Position numbers and translations under genes: made by a program. Below, piece by piece: positions 7,566 through 15,380 of a DNA stretch of 64,000 bases. Source of the DNA: Ulvibacter algarum. GTDB taxonomy: Bacteria > Bacteroidota > Bacteroidia > Flavobacteriales > Flavobacteriaceae. How positions within the stretch are numbered: the first letter of the stretch is position 1; each line of letters starts with the position of its first letter. Under the pieces are notes generated by a model. That model did no database searches. It saw only the letters and a program-made list of their open reading frames with translations, and had not been told where the DNA came from. The stretch spans positions 62,001-126,000 of the forward strand of contig CANLBJ010000001.1 of assembly GCA_947488905.1 (NCBI GenBank), read 5' to 3'.

Positions 7566-9782
7566 TTAATAACAATCCATTAGCAATTGTCCCTTATTCT
7601 CAAAATCTCTTAACGGTTGTTTGAGTTGCGTTTTTGTAATATGCTCTAAAGTTTCTAAAACAGATTGTTGCATTGCCATAGAACCACAGATCATAAAAAC
7701 ACCACCTTCTTTAAGCTTGTTTGCAACCTCTATTTGGTCTTTTAACAACATATCTTGCACATAGGTTTTCTTTCTGTTTTGTGAGTAGGCTACTTGATAG
7801 GTTTTAATCCCATTTTGATTCTTCGTTACATTTTCTACGCTTAAGTGTTTCTTAATATACTTTTTATATACACTTAGCGAGTCTTCGCCACGACCTCCCC
7901 AAAGCAAATGAAATGGTTGATCTTCATTTTTAGATGCCATTCCTAAAAAAGGGGCTATTCCGGTGCCGTTTGCAATACAAAACACTGAGGGTGCGTTTTG
8001 AGGTAAATGAAAAGATTCGTTTTTTTCAATATTTGCCAAAATGGTATCCCCAACCCTTAAAGTAGAAAGATATTCTGAACATAAACCTTTGTGATGTGCT
8101 CGTATACTTAACAACACATCTCCATTAATTTCTGCAATAGAATAACGTCGTGCCGTCTCGCTATTAGGCGGTATTATAGACAATAAATCTCCAGATTGAA
8201 AGGCTAGGTTTTCTTTGAGTTTTAACCTTAAAATAAATGTGTCGTCTATGTTTAATGCTGTTCGTTCTAAGACCTCAAAACGATGTTCTTCTACAGATGT
8301 CTTTACAGCAAGTGGCAATACAACCATAATAGTTGAAGCTGTCAATTCATTCCATTTTTTTACCCAATCATAAAAAGCAATATCAGATTGATTATTAATT
8401 TTAACCATTGGCATTATGGGGCTAAAATGGTTGTGACTATGCAGCAATGCGTCTATTTTAATTGAAAAAAGACAATACTTTGGGTATACAATAGAACCAA
8501 ACCCTACCACAGCAAACTTTAAATGCTGTAAAGGCTGTATCGCTTTTACTAAAGCTTCAAATTTGCAGGCATTTGTAGGCGCATCTCCATCACCATATGT
8601 GGCTGTAAATACAATTAAATGCGTGGCATTATCATAAGTGCTGTATTCATTTAAAGTGGTGACAAATACTTTTTTTCCGCTTTCAATTAATCCTTCAGAA
8701 AATGCGTTTGCAAACACATGAGTATTACCAGATTCTGAACCCACTAACAGGATATATTCTGCTTCGTCTTTGGTCCACTTTTGCTTTAGTGACGTTGCCT
8801 TTTTACGTTTTTTTAAACTCATAGAAAACCCTGAAAAAATAAAGAATAATAAACTTAAACTTGCTAATAATAAAACAATAGCCCATATCACATTGCCTTG
8901 ACCTGTGTGCCATTTTGTGCTCCACAAAGAAGCCATTTTAACAAACGGATAAGGCGCTTCACTCATCACTTGCCCTGTATGTTGTTGCACTAATAACTCA
9001 CTATCACGGAGTTCTAATTGGTAATAGTCCTCGGGGTCTTCAGAAAAAGGGAAGGATACTTTTCTAACGGCATCTAATGTTATATTCTGAAATAGTAATG
9101 GCTTGATTAATGGTTCTTCAATTGCTATTTCCGAAGTACTATTTACTGCCCCTTGCACATTTGAACTGTCTGGCAATAAAGAGAATTTTTCTGCCGAAAG
9201 AAATACTCCCGTAGCTGCAACAACTATTAACGGAACCAAAAACCACCTCCCTAAAATCACATGATATCGCTGCCCAAAATCACTTTCTCTCACTTTTACA
9301 AACCAGTTTTTAAAACCTCCTTGGCGTTGCGCTAATAAGAAAACTCCTGTGACCGCGATAAAGCAAAGTAAGAATGACGCGATGCCCACAAAGGCACGCC
9401 CTATACTTTTTAAAAACAGCGATCTGTGTACGTTTGTGACAAAACTAAAAAAAGAGGATTGCGCTGTGACAAGCCCTAGTTTTTCTGCCGTCTCTGGGTT
9501 AATAAATATGGTTTCGCTATCTCCTTCATCTGTAAATACAGATGCTTTTACAAAGTGCTCTGGCGTAACCTCTAGATCTAACACCTCACTATACTGCTCT
9601 TTTAGCGCTGCAACCGTTTGAGATAATGGCACTTTATCTAAAGCTACAACACCATAAGGTTGTGTAGCGACAGACACAGGCTCTACGGCTAATATCGCTC
9701 CCGTAACAGCTGCAACGATAAGAAATAACGCAGATATTAGTGCTAGTAAAAAGTGGCTATATCGCCAGAGAGACCCTATCAT
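7566..9782 (-). CDS. PepSY membrane domain fused to NADPH flavoreductase
   Basis: A 738-residue inner-membrane protein. The N-terminal half is a PepSY-associated domain with four membrane helices (about 8-30, 133-152, 177-195, 299-322) and periplasmic loops. The C-terminal half is a sulfite-reductase-like flavoprotein: flavodoxin (from about 345, VGSESGNTHVFA), FAD site (ARRYSIAE) and NADPH site (NGTGIAPFLGM). Such fusions can carry electrons from NADPH across the membrane, presumably to reduce ferric iron, ferric siderophore or haem in the periplasm. Its operon with a TonB receptor and HmuY proteins supports this. It starts nine bases after DUF2271, a common companion of PepSY proteins. Confidence 0.9.
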   Translation of the reverse strand: MIGSLWRYSHFLLALISALFLIVAAVTGAILAVEPVSVATQPYGVVALDKVPLSQTVAALKEQYSEVLDLEVTPEHFVKASVFTDEGDSETIFINPETAEKLGLVTAQSSFFSFVTNVHRSLFLKSIGRAFVGIASFLLCFIAVTGVFLLAQRQGGFKNWFVKVRESDFGQRYHVILGRWFLVPLIVVAATGVFLSAEKFSLLPDSSNVQGAVNSTSEIAIEEPLIKPLLFQNITLDAVRKVSFPFSEDPEDYYQLELRDSELLVQQHTGQVMSEAPYPFVKMASLWSTKWHTGQGNVIWAIVLLLASLSLLFFIFSGFSMSLKKRKKATSLKQKWTKDEAEYILLVGSESGNTHVFANAFSEGLIESGKKVFVTTLNEYSTYDNATHLIVFTATYGDGDAPTNACKFEALVKAIQPLQHLKFAVVGFGSIVYPKYCLFSIKIDALLHSHNHFSPIMPMVKINNQSDIAFYDWVKKWNELTASTIMVVLPLAVKTSVEEHRFEVLERTALNIDDTFILRLKLKENLAFQSGDLLSIIPPNSETARRYSIAEINGDVLLSIRAHHKGLCSEYLSTLRVGDTILANIEKNESFHLPQNAPSVFCIANGTGIAPFLGMASKNEDQPFHLLWGGRGEDSLSVYKKYIKKHLSVENVTKNQNGIKTYQVAYSQNRKKTYVQDMLLKDQIEVANKLKEGGVFMICGSMAMQQSVLETLEHITKTQLKQPLRDFENKGQLLMDCY

Positions 9783-9791
9783 TTAACCTCA

Positions 9792-10280
9792 TTATTGTGG
9801 CATCATACGTACATAACGTATAAAACCATTGCCTTCTTTTTTGCTTTTTATACTCGCAGTAGTTAGCTCAAATTGAACATCTTTTGTGTGATATTCTTGA
9901 TCTTCTACAGCAGTTTCAAACCGAATGCTGTAGCCTTTGTCTATTTTTTCTGTTGGTATTTTAACGATGCTTATCGTGCGCGCTCCTCCTGTAATTGTTT
10001 CGCCAGCAATAGCGTCAATATTAATGCGGCGTTTGCCATAAAATTTCCACCATTCTGAGATTTCACTAAACCACTCGCTGTCTTTCCCTTGCACGTATAA
10101 TGTTTCTTCATAATCGCCTTGTGGGTTGATTAATGATATCACAACATAGGCACCTTCTCCAGTATAATTTGTCATTTGTATCATACATTTCACATTTGTT
10201 GTCGCCACTGGCTTTTCAAATGCGACTAAGGCTAACAGGACTATTACCGAGAACGATACTCTTTTTATTAATCGAGACAT
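9792..10280 (-). CDS. DUF2271 family periplasmic protein
   Basis: A 162-residue protein with a signal peptide or N-terminal anchor (about residues 1-24) and a beta-rich body matching DUF2271 (for example TNYTGEGAYVVISL, and a conserved Trp-rich SEWWKFYG segment). The function is unknown. The family is often encoded beside PepSY proteins, as here, which suggests a periplasmic partner in the iron/haem reduction step. It lies one base after the ankyrin gene and nine before the PepSY fusion. Confidence 0.85.
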   Translation of the reverse strand: MSRLIKRVSFSVIVLLALVAFEKPVATTNVKCMIQMTNYTGEGAYVVISLINPQGDYEETLYVQGKDSEWFSEISEWWKFYGKRRINIDAIAGETITGGARTISIVKIPTEKIDKGYSIRFETAVEDQEYHTKDVQFELTTASIKSKKEGNGFIRYVRMMPQ

Positions 10281-10281
10281 G

Positions 10282-11778
10282 TTATTTAAGAAAGTTTAAT
10301 TGAACATTTTGTTTTTGAAGCAGCTCATTTTCACTAGCAAGATCTAATGCTGTTTCGTCAAATTCTGTTTTTATACTTGTGTCTGCACCTTTGCTTATTA
10401 GGTATTTGAGCACTACATCATCTTGGGTTTTCATTGCCGAAATATGCAAGGCTGTATACCCCTCATCATTCATTGCATTTATGTCAATCCCAAAATCTAC
10501 CACACGTTTTAACAATGCAATATTGTTTTTTTGCGCAGCAATATGTACTAACGTATTACCATTGCCCTGTGTCTGTCCTACCTTTAAATTGTGTGCTGTA
10601 AGCAACTTTAATTTCGCTTCAAAAGCAGCGGGTTCTTTTTCATTAAAAGCATTTGCTAAGTAGTAAGATAGTGTATTCCCTTTTTCATCTTTTGTCTGTA
10701 CATCTGCCCCTTTTTCTAGAAGATACTCAACAACATCTGCGGTATTTCTATGTACTGCAAGCGCGAGTGCTGTGCGTCCATTTCCATCCTTTTGATTGCT
10801 ATCTTTTACTTTTGTAAATAGTGTTTTTACAATTGCCAGGTTGTTATTGGCAGCAGCATTTCCGAAGGGAAAATTACCCTCTTCATCCTTTAAGTTTACA
10901 TCAACTCCTTTTGACATAAAATAGTTAAACACAGCAACATCTTTGTTTTTATAAGCTATAGTGTGCAATGGGTTTTTACCATTATCACCTACCACATTTG
11001 CGGCAACCCCTAAAGATTCTAAAAACTGATACACCTCTAGTGTGTTTTGCGTGCTGCGCGTTCCAAAACTTGCATATAACATAGCATTACCACCTTTGTT
11101 ATTTACATTTTTAGGATCAATCCCTTTTTTAACAAGCAACTTTAAAAAATCAATGCTCCCGTTTTTAGCAGCATAATTAAAGATGTTATTACCTATAGGA
11201 TCAAGTGTTTCTAACTCAAAACCTTTGTTTAAAAAATAGGTTAACTCTGCCTCATTCTCTAAAAATGGCGCGACAAGCAATAAGGCATTTACGCCATATT
11301 TATTTACCTCATCTTTTAAAATAGCACCCTGCTTTTCAAACAGATTATAAACTGCTTCATTTTTTTGCCCAGAACTTGCAGCAAAAGTAACAGGCGTGTT
11401 CCCTTTACTATCCCTTATATTTATCACAGCTCCTTTATCAAACAAGTGCTGCATTATAGTCACATTCCCTTTGTATGCTGCCCAGAAAACATAAGTCCTG
11501 CTATCGTGAGTTCGCTTTGTAACATCATTTCCTTCAAGAGATAAAAGGTATTTAATCGCGTAGTCATTTACATTTTCTAGTAATGCATAAACAACACCAT
11601 CAAAAGCATTTTCATTTAAAGCTGAAGGATCATTCCCTTTTGCCACTGCTTCTTTTATTTGCTCAACAGATGGGTTTGACTTCCAGAACCGTCTTGATAT
11701 AAACACGTTTTCTTGCGCGAGTATTTCCGAAGAAATACTCAGCACAAGAATCACGCTTAAAATTAATTGCTTTATCAT
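10282..11778 (-). CDS. Exported ankyrin-repeat protein
   Basis: A 498-residue protein with a signal peptide (1-21, ending ILAQ), followed by about 12 ankyrin repeats running almost to the end. Repeat signatures include GNTPVTFAASSGQ, GRTALALAVHRN, NTLVHIAAQKNN and GYTALHISAMKT. Ankyrin repeats bind other proteins, and the signal places this one in the periplasm or envelope, less usual for bacterial ankyrins. In bacteria, some periplasmic ankyrin proteins work with haem enzymes such as catalase. It is translated one or two bases from both neighbours in the haem-type operon, so it probably serves the uptake system as a scaffold. No catalytic domain was seen. Confidence 0.93.
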   Translation of the reverse strand: MIKQLILSVILVLSISSEILAQENVFISRRFWKSNPSVEQIKEAVAKGNDPSALNENAFDGVVYALLENVNDYAIKYLLSLEGNDVTKRTHDSRTYVFWAAYKGNVTIMQHLFDKGAVINIRDSKGNTPVTFAASSGQKNEAVYNLFEKQGAILKDEVNKYGVNALLLVAPFLENEAELTYFLNKGFELETLDPIGNNIFNYAAKNGSIDFLKLLVKKGIDPKNVNNKGGNAMLYASFGTRSTQNTLEVYQFLESLGVAANVVGDNGKNPLHTIAYKNKDVAVFNYFMSKGVDVNLKDEEGNFPFGNAAANNNLAIVKTLFTKVKDSNQKDGNGRTALALAVHRNTADVVEYLLEKGADVQTKDEKGNTLSYYLANAFNEKEPAAFEAKLKLLTAHNLKVGQTQGNGNTLVHIAAQKNNIALLKRVVDFGIDINAMNDEGYTALHISAMKTQDDVVLKYLISKGADTSIKTEFDETALDLASENELLQKQNVQLNFLK

Positions 11779-11779
11779 A

Positions 11780-12694
11780 TTATGGTTTTTTTACAAAAGA
11801 CTCTATCACAGGATTAATCTGAGCTTCTTCTGTGATGCTATCATCAAAAAGATGTTTGTAAAGCACTTTATTATCTACTTTTTCTTCCAGGTTTAAATCT
11901 TGGTTTCTAGCATACACCTCATCCCATTTTGCACGTACGGTTGCCCACTTATTAGTGTGTTCTTTCCACCAGTTTGATGCTGCTGCACAACGACTATCGT
12001 CAACTTTAACATACGTATTATAGCCTTTCTCTTTTGCAAGAAGGATATCTTCTTTGCCTTTTTCGCGAACAATCTTCTCATTATCTTGATCGTGCACCCA
12101 ACCCGTATTTGTAATCTCTTGACGGTTGGTACGCATCGTTAAATTATAATCGCTGCGCTGTGTGTATTCACGTCTTGGCAAAGGTGCCGGCGTTGTGTTC
12201 TCCCAATAGCTTTTACCATCTACGTGTACCCAAGTGGCAGTCCCTTCATAACGCGGACTGTCATCTACTTGAAACACTTTTTGTGTCCATTGCCCTTTTA
12301 CGTCACTCTTAGATTTTTGAACAAATGTCCACTCATTATCTGCATTATAGGTATATAAATCTGTGTTTTCAAATAGCCAATCTTGGCGCCAGTGTTTTAT
12401 GATCATTGGCTCTGCAGGATTACCTACTTGCAACAAATGCTGGATCTGAATTTTATCTAGATCTGTATCATCTCCTACCACTTGTGCCCACTCTAAACCT
12501 GATGCGATTTTAGTTTTTGAAGGCAGATATAAAGAGTCTTTACTGTAATTAAAAGTCTCTGCAAAATTGAAGGTTACTTCATAACAGCCACACATTTTTT
12601 TGATGGCCTCTGCATCTTGTTTTTGTTTTTTATTCTGAGCCGTTGCAGTAAATACAAGACTCAAAGCAAATATTGTTAGTGCTATCTTTTTCAT
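11780..12694 (-). CDS. DUF6607 family exported protein
   Basis: A 304-residue protein with a signal peptide (1-19, ATAQ). The body is rich in Trp and charged residues. It starts with a CGCYEVTFNFAETF motif and continues with HWRQDWLFE and several Trp-centred beta segments; the overall match is to the family I know as DUF6607. The function is unknown. The Cys pair and aromatic residues could bind haem or metal, but this is only a guess. It lies between the T9SS-type HmuY gene (six bases) and the ankyrin gene (one base). Confidence 0.82.
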   Translation of the reverse strand: MKKIALTIFALSLVFTATAQNKKQKQDAEAIKKMCGCYEVTFNFAETFNYSKDSLYLPSKTKIASGLEWAQVVGDDTDLDKIQIQHLLQVGNPAEPMIIKHWRQDWLFENTDLYTYNADNEWTFVQKSKSDVKGQWTQKVFQVDDSPRYEGTATWVHVDGKSYWENTTPAPLPRREYTQRSDYNLTMRTNRQEITNTGWVHDQDNEKIVREKGKEDILLAKEKGYNTYVKVDDSRCAAASNWWKEHTNKWATVRAKWDEVYARNQDLNLEEKVDNKVLYKHLFDDSITEEAQINPVIESFVKKP

Positions 12695-12700
12695 AAAGTA

Positions 12701-13936
12701 TTAATTTAAAATTAGTTTTTTAGAAACTGTTGCATCACCAGACTGGAACGTCACGATATAAACCCCACTTTTTAATGCTGAAACGTCAATGGTTTTATTA
12801 AAAAAGCCCGTGTTGTTTTGTACTGCTGAAGTATACACCTCTGCTCCTGTTACCGAGTGAATATTAACAGTGCTGCTTGCCGAAGTTGACGCAGCGTTTT
12901 CATACACAATAGTAACCTGCCCATCTGCCGAAGGGTTTGGATACATCCCGAAAGAAAAATCTTCTGTAACCGAATCAAAGCCTAAAAGACTTGAAACATC
13001 TTCTACGGTATATGTTATATTACCTGTTGATGACCCTTCAAAGCCAGTAAAGATTACTTTATAAACACTGTTCTCTGCATCTTTTACATAATAAGCAGTA
13101 TTGCTGTCTATGTCATAATTAGTACCATTAAATGATTTCCAATCGTAACCAATCGTGTTTATTTCTTCAAGATATGTTACCGTATTTGGATCTCCCTCTT
13201 CACTCGTTTCATCATTTTGAGCAATGGTAACATTTGGATTATGTAATACTCCTGTAACTGGATAGTACTGTCCCGGAGGATCTAAAAAAGTAATGTACTT
13301 TCTAAAAACAAAGTCCCAAGCATCAACTGAAGGCTCTGCAATAACGGCTGCATTATTTGTTAAAGAAAAGTAGTTATATCTCGTTTCTGGATTGCTATCA
13401 TTTTCTACCGTTTGTGTAGTCTCATTTACCCAAGCTGCTCCATCCCAAGTAGCAAACTTAAAAGTGTAACCCGCAGCAAAAGATTCATTGATAAACTTAA
13501 TGTATGTTCCGTCGGCATATTTCAGCACAAATACTACTGTCCCTTCTACCACATGAGTTACTGGGTTATATTCTCCCCAACCATAGGTTGCAGAGCCTTG
13601 CATAAAAGCACCGTTATCCCAGTTAGTATCATCATTATAAAGTGTAGTCCAACTTGCCTCGTTAGATAGATCTATTGTATCAAAAGCGTCTGGGCTATTT
13701 GCTGCCTCAAAAACAGTGATTCCTATTCCGTCATTTACTCTAATTCCAATATTTTGTGCGCTATTGCGTAAAAAAGCAACATCCCAATTTACTGCTGTAT
13801 ATGTGTTTTCTGTTTGGTTAGAAAGGTCTACATACACCTCATCTGTATATCCTGCTCCCATAGAAATCGTTACCGTTTCTTGAGCGTTTATTATGGTAGT
13901 GGCAAGTAGTATTGCCGATAGTATTATTTTTTTCAT
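12701..13936 (-). CDS. HmuY-like protein with type IX sorting domain
   Basis: A 411-residue secreted protein: signal peptide (1-18, INAQ), then two HmuY-type regions with VDAWDFVFRKYIT and the YYVKDAENSVYKVIFTGF block, then a T9SS C-terminal domain (about 335-411, MYPNPSADGQ to KKLILN). HmuY proteins take haem from host or free carriers and hand it to an outer-membrane receptor. This copy would go to the surface or be released through type IX secretion. It is 35 bases after the lipoprotein HmuY gene. Haem as the ligand is family inference; no axial ligand pair was assigned. Confidence 0.85.
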   Translation of the reverse strand: MKKIILSAILLATTIINAQETVTISMGAGYTDEVYVDLSNQTENTYTAVNWDVAFLRNSAQNIGIRVNDGIGITVFEAANSPDAFDTIDLSNEASWTTLYNDDTNWDNGAFMQGSATYGWGEYNPVTHVVEGTVVFVLKYADGTYIKFINESFAAGYTFKFATWDGAAWVNETTQTVENDSNPETRYNYFSLTNNAAVIAEPSVDAWDFVFRKYITFLDPPGQYYPVTGVLHNPNVTIAQNDETSEEGDPNTVTYLEEINTIGYDWKSFNGTNYDIDSNTAYYVKDAENSVYKVIFTGFEGSSTGNITYTVEDVSSLLGFDSVTEDFSFGMYPNPSADGQVTIVYENAASTSASSTVNIHSVTGAEVYTSAVQNNTGFFNKTIDVSALKSGVYIVTFQSGDATVSKKLILN

Positions 13937-13971
13937 TTTATGGTATTTATAATATTAGTTAGTCTGTTAGT

Positions 13972-15378
13972 TTATTGTAAAAGGTTGTACTTAAATGCTG
14001 GAAAACCACGTGTCCCACTATCATCAAGTAATGCTGTAAATTTTAATTTGTAGTTGTTTCCGTTAGGATCATTAATGATGTAGTAAATGGTATCAATTAA
14101 CACTTTGTCTTCGTTAATCACATCTCTCCATGTACTCCCAATAGTGCGTTGATCTTGTTCAAAACTTGCGCTTGTCACATTTGTTAATTGGAAATCATCA
14201 TACGGAATATCTTCTGTGCTTACCGCATAAGCAGTTACACCTCCTTTACGATTGTGCAAAACTCCATCTGAAAACCCATAAGAACCCGCACCGTCTAAAA
14301 TGTTAGTAAACACCGTAAAATTAATATCCCAGTTTTCTGCTTTTGGTTCAACCAATAGCGTGTTATTAGTAGTAAAACTGAAGAAGGTAAAATTGTAGTT
14401 CGCATCTTTCTCGATAAAAACTTCTTGATGTGTTGCGTCATTTAAGTTTGCGTATTGCAGTAAATAACCATCTGCTTGACGTAATACTCTTATCTTTTTC
14501 CAACCTCTAGCTTCGCCTGCAACAGCTACACTTCCAGGCGCAGGAGTTTCATTACCTACTTGATAGCCTAAGTTTACCAAATACACTTTGTTATCTGCTG
14601 CTGTCACACTCACCTCGTTGATAGCTGTCTTAGTAATAGCGCCATCTGGATGATCTATGTATTCTTCATTAGCAGGATTAAAAGTACCTACTGCCACTTG
14701 TTCTTGTATTGCCGCAACATCTGCTTCTGTTACCGTGTCTATATTAGTACTTTCTAATTGTGCAGCTGCCATGTAAATAGAACTATTAAGCCCCACTCTA
14801 AAATCTGAACCACCATAAAAACCTAAATCCCATGAATCTCTTTGTACCGCCATTTGATCTTCTGCACTTAAATCAATATAGACTTGATTAGGTTGATTAG
14901 GGCCTCCCACTGTAGGCTCAAAACCACGACCTAAAGAAGCTGTGCTGTTAAGAGTGAAAATTGAATTTCCTTGTATTACTCCATTAGCATAATCTGTTGC
15001 AACAATGCTAAAGCGTATCTCTACGGTTTCATCTAAAGAGGCATTTAGTTTAGTAAATGTTATGGCCATCCCGTTTTCTCCCGGAGTTATTGGCAATACT
15101 AAATTGTTGTTTTCTACAGCAGGGTTTGTTGTAAAGTCTGTTCCGTAGGTAGCATTTGTAGCCTCTACTAAAAGTGTCACAGTTCCTGTTTCTGTACTCG
15201 TCTCAGAAAACACTAACGGGATATCTTGAGTGGTTTCTATTTCAGATAAATTTGCAGAAAGACTTGAAAAAGCAACCACAAAAGGGCTAGACATTTGTGC
15301 CGTATCTTCATCATCACTACACGAAACTAAAGCGAGAGTGGCGATTGCAAAACATACTATGGATTTATAAAATTTCAT
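13972..15378 (-). CDS. HmuY-like lipoprotein
   Basis: A 468-residue lipoprotein with a signal and lipobox ALVSC at about residue 20, followed by an acidic SDDED stretch, which in Bacteroidetes often marks surface-exposed lipoproteins. An N-terminal Ig-like/Calx-beta-like region (about 30-150) precedes a HmuY domain (about 165-468) with WDLGFYGGSDFRVG, WDINFTVFTNI and a final YYIINDPNGNNYKLKF block. It should sit on the outer membrane, bind haem, and pass it to the receptor encoded two bases upstream. It differs from the next gene in its means of anchoring. Confidence 0.87.
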   Translation of the reverse strand: MKFYKSIVCFAIATLALVSCSDDEDTAQMSSPFVVAFSSLSANLSEIETTQDIPLVFSETSTETGTVTLLVEATNATYGTDFTTNPAVENNNLVLPITPGENGMAITFTKLNASLDETVEIRFSIVATDYANGVIQGNSIFTLNSTASLGRGFEPTVGGPNQPNQVYIDLSAEDQMAVQRDSWDLGFYGGSDFRVGLNSSIYMAAAQLESTNIDTVTEADVAAIQEQVAVGTFNPANEEYIDHPDGAITKTAINEVSVTAADNKVYLVNLGYQVGNETPAPGSVAVAGEARGWKKIRVLRQADGYLLQYANLNDATHQEVFIEKDANYNFTFFSFTTNNTLLVEPKAENWDINFTVFTNILDGAGSYGFSDGVLHNRKGGVTAYAVSTEDIPYDDFQLTNVTSASFEQDQRTIGSTWRDVINEDKVLIDTIYYIINDPNGNNYKLKFTALLDDSGTRGFPAFKYNLLQ

Positions 15379-15380
15379 TA

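Noticed and set aside
9349-9621. 90-codon open frame opposite the PepSY-flavoreductase gene
   Set aside because: Antisense shadow of a strongly supported gene, with no family pattern.
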